DNA of 6,814 nt from NCBI GenBank assembly GCA_009618505.1, contig WJOQ01000140.1, positions 1 to 6,814 on the forward strand, written 5' to 3'. Shown in pieces: positions 4,856 through 6,814 of this stretch. Below the pieces are notes generated by a model. That model searched no databases, was not told the origin of the DNA, and was given only the letters and a program-made list of their open reading frames with translations. The translations under genes and the position numbers were made by a program. Source of the DNA: Clostridia bacterium (GTDB taxonomy: Bacteria; Aerophobota; Aerophobia; Aerophobales; AE-B3A). Each line of letters opens with the position of its first letter. The stretch's first letter is position 1.

Positions 4856-6814
4856 GTGAAGATTTTTGGAAATCGTGCAAGCTTAAGTATTTGATAGTGA
4901 TTACTTTTCTGGTGCTGGCGGGACTGGCGGGAGGGTTGGTGGTCTCGTTGCCTTGCCGTGCCGAAATCTCTTCTTTAGGTGAAAAGCCTGTTACCATGGA
5001 TTTCAGGGATACAGATTTGAAGGATGCGATTGGAATGCTTTCAGTTATGACTGGTTGGAATATGGTTGTGGACAAAGATGTAGAAGGAAAGGTAAATGTC
5101 CGTTTCCAGGATGTTCCTGCCTTGCAGATTCTCAGCAAAATTTTGGAAATCAATGAATGTCAGTACGAAATTGAGGACAATATTATTAAAGTAAGTAGGA
5201 TGCCGATTATTACTCAGAGCCTTCCTCTTGAATATGCCCTGGTCTCTTCTGTAGCTCCCTATTTAGATGCTCTTATTTCTTCAGAAGGGAGCTTTCAGTT
5301 AGATGAAGCCACTAATACAATCGTGGTTAGTGATAAAAAGAAAAACCTGGAGAAGATAGCTGTCTTTCTCCAGCAAATAGATACCCCAGCCAAACAACTT
5401 CAAAGCAAGAGCTTTACTATTAAATTTATCCCGGTGGATAGTGTTGTTTTTCTGCTTGAGGATTACCTCAGTGCAGAAGGAAAAATCGAGGTTGATCCTC
5501 TGGCAAACACTCTTCTCTTAACTGAAACTAGCCGTAATTTTGTCCAGTTGGAAAAGCTTCTCTTAAATATAGATGTCTATCGAGCTATAGAGGAAATGTT
5601 CACTTTAAGGTATGCTCTGGCCTCTTCGGTTGTCCCTCTTTTAGAGAATTACCTGGGTCCTGAAGACAAGCTCCAGGTAAATGAACAAACAAATGAAATA
5701 ATTCTTAGTTCTGACCTTTATACCTTAAAAAAGATAGGGGCATTATTAGATTCTCTGGATACTCCTGCCAAACAGCTTCAAAGCAAGAGCTTTACTGTCA
5801 AGTATCTTTATTTGGAAGAACTAGCCAGTATGGTTGAGGAGAATCTTTCTTCTTTGGGAGAGATAATAGAGCGCAACCAAGCCAGGAGTATGTTTGTAGT
5901 GAAAGATACCTCTTACAATCTTTCTAAGATAGAGAAGCTTATCAAGGAGGCAGATATCTTTATTCCTGTTAAGAAAACCTATGAAATTAAGTTTGCTCCT
6001 TTGTCTTCTTTAGCTGAACAGATAGAGGACATTCTTTCCGACAAGGGAACTCTAGAGATAAAAGAAGAAACCTTTCGCTTTACTGTTATTGATGTAAAAA
6101 AGAATCTGGATAGAATAGATACCTTAGTTAAGAAAGAAGATATTTTACAGAGACAGTTGATTTCTCCTGTTCAGTTCGAGGAAGAGAGTCTAAGGAACGT
6201 TCTCAACCTGCTTTCAGATGAGGTCCGTATAAATATGTTCATTTCTCCAGAAGTGAAAGGAAAGGTTACTCTTCGTCTGGGAAAACCGATTCCCTTTCTG
6301 GATGCCCTTGAAGCTATTCTAACCCAGAACTATTGTCAGTACGAAATTGAGGACAATATTATTACCATAAGCAAAATGCCAGTTTTCAGCCAAAGTTTTT
6401 CCCTTCAGTATGCTCTGGCTTCTACACTTACTCCCTCTATAGATACTTTTCTTTCTGCACAGGGAAACTCTTACTTAGATGAGGCTACCAACACAATCAT
6501 CGTTAGTGATAAAGAGGCGAAAATAGAGGAGATAGCTGCCTTTATTGCAGAGCTGGATACTCCTGCCAAACAACTTCAAAGCAAGAGTTTTACTGTCAAG
6601 TATCTTTATTTGGAAGAACTAGCCAGTATGCTTGAGGAGAATCTTTCTTCTTTGGGAGAGATAATAGAGCGCAACGAAGCCAGGAGTATGTTTGTAGTAA
6701 AAGATACCTCTTACAATCTTTCTAAGATAGAGAAGGTTATCAAGCAGGCAGATATCTTTATTCCTCTTAAGAAAACCTATGAAATTAAGTTTGCTCCTTT
6801 GTCTTCTCTGGCTG
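4852..6814 (+). CDS. pilQ: type IV pilus secretin PilQ-like, N-terminal part with many ring-building domains (3' end outside window)
   Basis: PilQ forms the outer-membrane pore through which the pilus passes; its periplasmic N domains stack as rings and contact PilP. The frame starts with the ATGA overlap at 4852 and stays open for 654 codons to the right edge. Residues 11-33 are hydrophobic and form a signal peptide, possibly cleaved after A37. Visible domains: STN-like 47-116; N1-like (NolW/Secretin_N type) at about 119-180, 187-243, 249-306, 313-372 and 376-433; a second STN-like domain at about 436-508; N1-like at about 512-572 and 579-638; and the start of another from 642. Each N1 unit shows the F-x-L/V-K/R/Q-Y/F opening strand, a helix, a V-x-D/E-x-x-x-N-x-I-V/I-V-S-D type hairpin and a closing amphipathic helix. 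The pore domain lies beyond the window, so secretin identity is inferred from N domains plus the pilMNOP context. Internal repeats are nearly identical at DNA level. Confidence 0.87.
   Translation, partial: MSEDFWKSCKLKYLIVITFLVLAGLAGGLVVSLPCRAEISSLGEKPVTMDFRDTDLKDAIGMLSVMTGWNMVVDKDVEGKVNVRFQDVPALQILSKILEINECQYEIEDNIIKVSRMPIITQSLPLEYALVSSVAPYLDALISSEGSFQLDEATNTIVVSDKKKNLEKIAVFLQQIDTPAKQLQSKSFTIKFIPVDSVVFLLEDYLSAEGKIEVDPLANTLLLTETSRNFVQLEKLLLNIDVYRAIEEMFTLRYALASSVVPLLENYLGPEDKLQVNEQTNEIILSSDLYTLKKIGALLDSLDTPAKQLQSKSFTVKYLYLEELASMVEENLSSLGEIIERNQARSMFVVKDTSYNLSKIEKLIKEADIFIPVKKTYEIKFAPLSSLAEQIEDILSDKGTLEIKEETFRFTVIDVKKNLDRIDTLVKKEDILQRQLISPVQFEEESLRNVLNLLSDEVRINMFISPEVKGKVTLRLGKPIPFLDALEAILTQNYCQYEIEDNIITISKMPVFSQSFSLQYALASTLTPSIDTFLSAQGNSYLDEATNTIIVSDKEAKIEEIAAFIAELDTPAKQLQSKSFTVKYLYLEELASMLEENLSSLGEIIERNEARSMFVVKDTSYNLSKIEKVIKQADIFIPLKKTYEIKFAPLSSLA
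5158..5188 (+). repeat. 31-base identical island in STN domain 1 of pilQ
   Basis: This stretch encodes CQYEIEDNII and is identical for 31 bases to 6334-6364 in the second STN-like domain, 1176 bases (392 codons) downstream. The flanking halves of the two STN domains are weakly similar at protein level, so the perfect island stands out. Confidence 0.93.
5389..5418 (+). repeat. AKQLQSKSFT inter-domain linker repeat, first of three copies
   Basis: Thirty bases encoding AKQLQSKSFT, the seam between two N1-like domains. Near-identical copies lie at 5767-5796 and 6565-6594, each differing from this one by a single silent base. The copies at 5389 and 6565 are 1176 bases apart, the same period as the STN islands. 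The copies at 5767 and 6565 are 798 apart, the period of the long repeat. Confidence 0.93.
5755..6016 (+). repeat. long internal direct repeat in pilQ, copy 1 (codons 302-388)
   Basis: This 262-base stretch recurs at 6553-6814 with 10 mismatches and no gaps, exactly 798 bases (266 codons) downstream. It begins at the codons for L-D-T-P-A-K-Q-L and covers one whole N1-like domain and the front of the next. Sequence just upstream of the two copies (encoding ALLDS versus AFIAE) is clearly diverged, so the left repeat edge is sharp. Confidence 0.97.
6334..6364 (+). repeat. 31-base identical island in STN domain 2 of pilQ
   Basis: Partner of 5158-5188. It closes the second STN-like domain with the same CQYEIEDNII residues and leads into an N1 domain that also resembles the one after STN 1 (LDEATNTI followed by VSDK in both). 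Confidence 0.93.
6553..6814 (+). repeat. long internal direct repeat in pilQ, copy 2 (codons 568-654, continues past window)
   Basis: This is the second copy of the 262-base repeat at 5755-6016. It is still matching at the window edge, so the full tract is longer than seen. Differences from copy 1: silent transitions at 6573, 6588, 6699, 6808 and 6810, and first-position G/C transversions at 6631, 6676, 6736, 6745 and 6766. These last give V328/L594, Q343/E609, L363/V629, E366/Q632 and V373/L639. Confidence 0.97.

Noticed and set aside
4948..4956. Lipobox at the pilQ signal peptide (Cys35)
   Set aside because: The residues before the cysteine are S-L-P, which does not fit a lipobox; ordinary cleavage after A37 is more likely.
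4833..5153. Antisense open frame opposite the pilP-pilQ junction
   Set aside because: It lies opposite the well-supported pilQ frame, and I see no family motif in it.

Overview
The window looks like a chromosomal segment of an AT-rich bacterium (GC roughly 40% by eye) that has an outer membrane. The evidence for the outer membrane is a type IV pilus alignment operon, pilM-pilN-pilO-pilP-pilQ, ending in a secretin. The lineage cannot be fixed from this sequence. The mix of short purine-rich ribosome sites, tight gene packing and a secretin with many tandem ring-building domains would suit an uncultured candidate phylum, but that is a guess.

Left part (1-1923), housekeeping genes, all on the plus strand: the C-terminal two thirds or so of tilS (tRNA-Ile lysidine synthase, cut by the window edge), then hisB (imidazoleglycerol-phosphate dehydratase), then dtd (D-aminoacyl-tRNA deacylase). 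Gaps are only 29 and 38 bases, so the three are probably co-transcribed, although they serve unrelated pathways (tRNA modification, histidine synthesis, translation proofreading).

Middle (1924-2077): a 154-base intergenic gap. It holds a mosaic of degenerate 7-base units (CGTATCT and its complement AGATACG) in two opposed arms. The arms can pair in at least two mutually exclusive registers, and a 10-base perfect palindrome lies between them. This is the only sizeable non-coding stretch and separates the two gene blocks.

Right part (2078-6814), the pilus operon: pilM (cytoplasmic actin-like ATPase fold), pilN and pilO (single-pass inner-membrane proteins with periplasmic coiled coil and ferredoxin-like parts), pilP (periplasmic linker to the secretin) and the 5' 1963 bases of a pilQ-like secretin. 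Three of the four junctions are 4-base ATGA overlaps and the fourth is an 8-base gap, so translation is probably coupled. Together these proteins would form the bridge from the inner-membrane motor platform to the outer-membrane pore.

The most interesting part is the secretin gene. Its 654 visible codons contain two STN-like domains and about eight N1-like ring-building domains, and the secretin pore domain has not yet been reached. A recent internal duplication or gene-conversion tract (5755-6016 and 6553-6814, exactly 798 bases apart) differs at only 10 of 262 positions. All five amino-acid-changing differences are G/C transversions at first codon positions; all five silent differences are transitions. 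Shorter identical islands at a second period (1176 bases) show that the gene is a mosaic of overlapping repeat exchanges.
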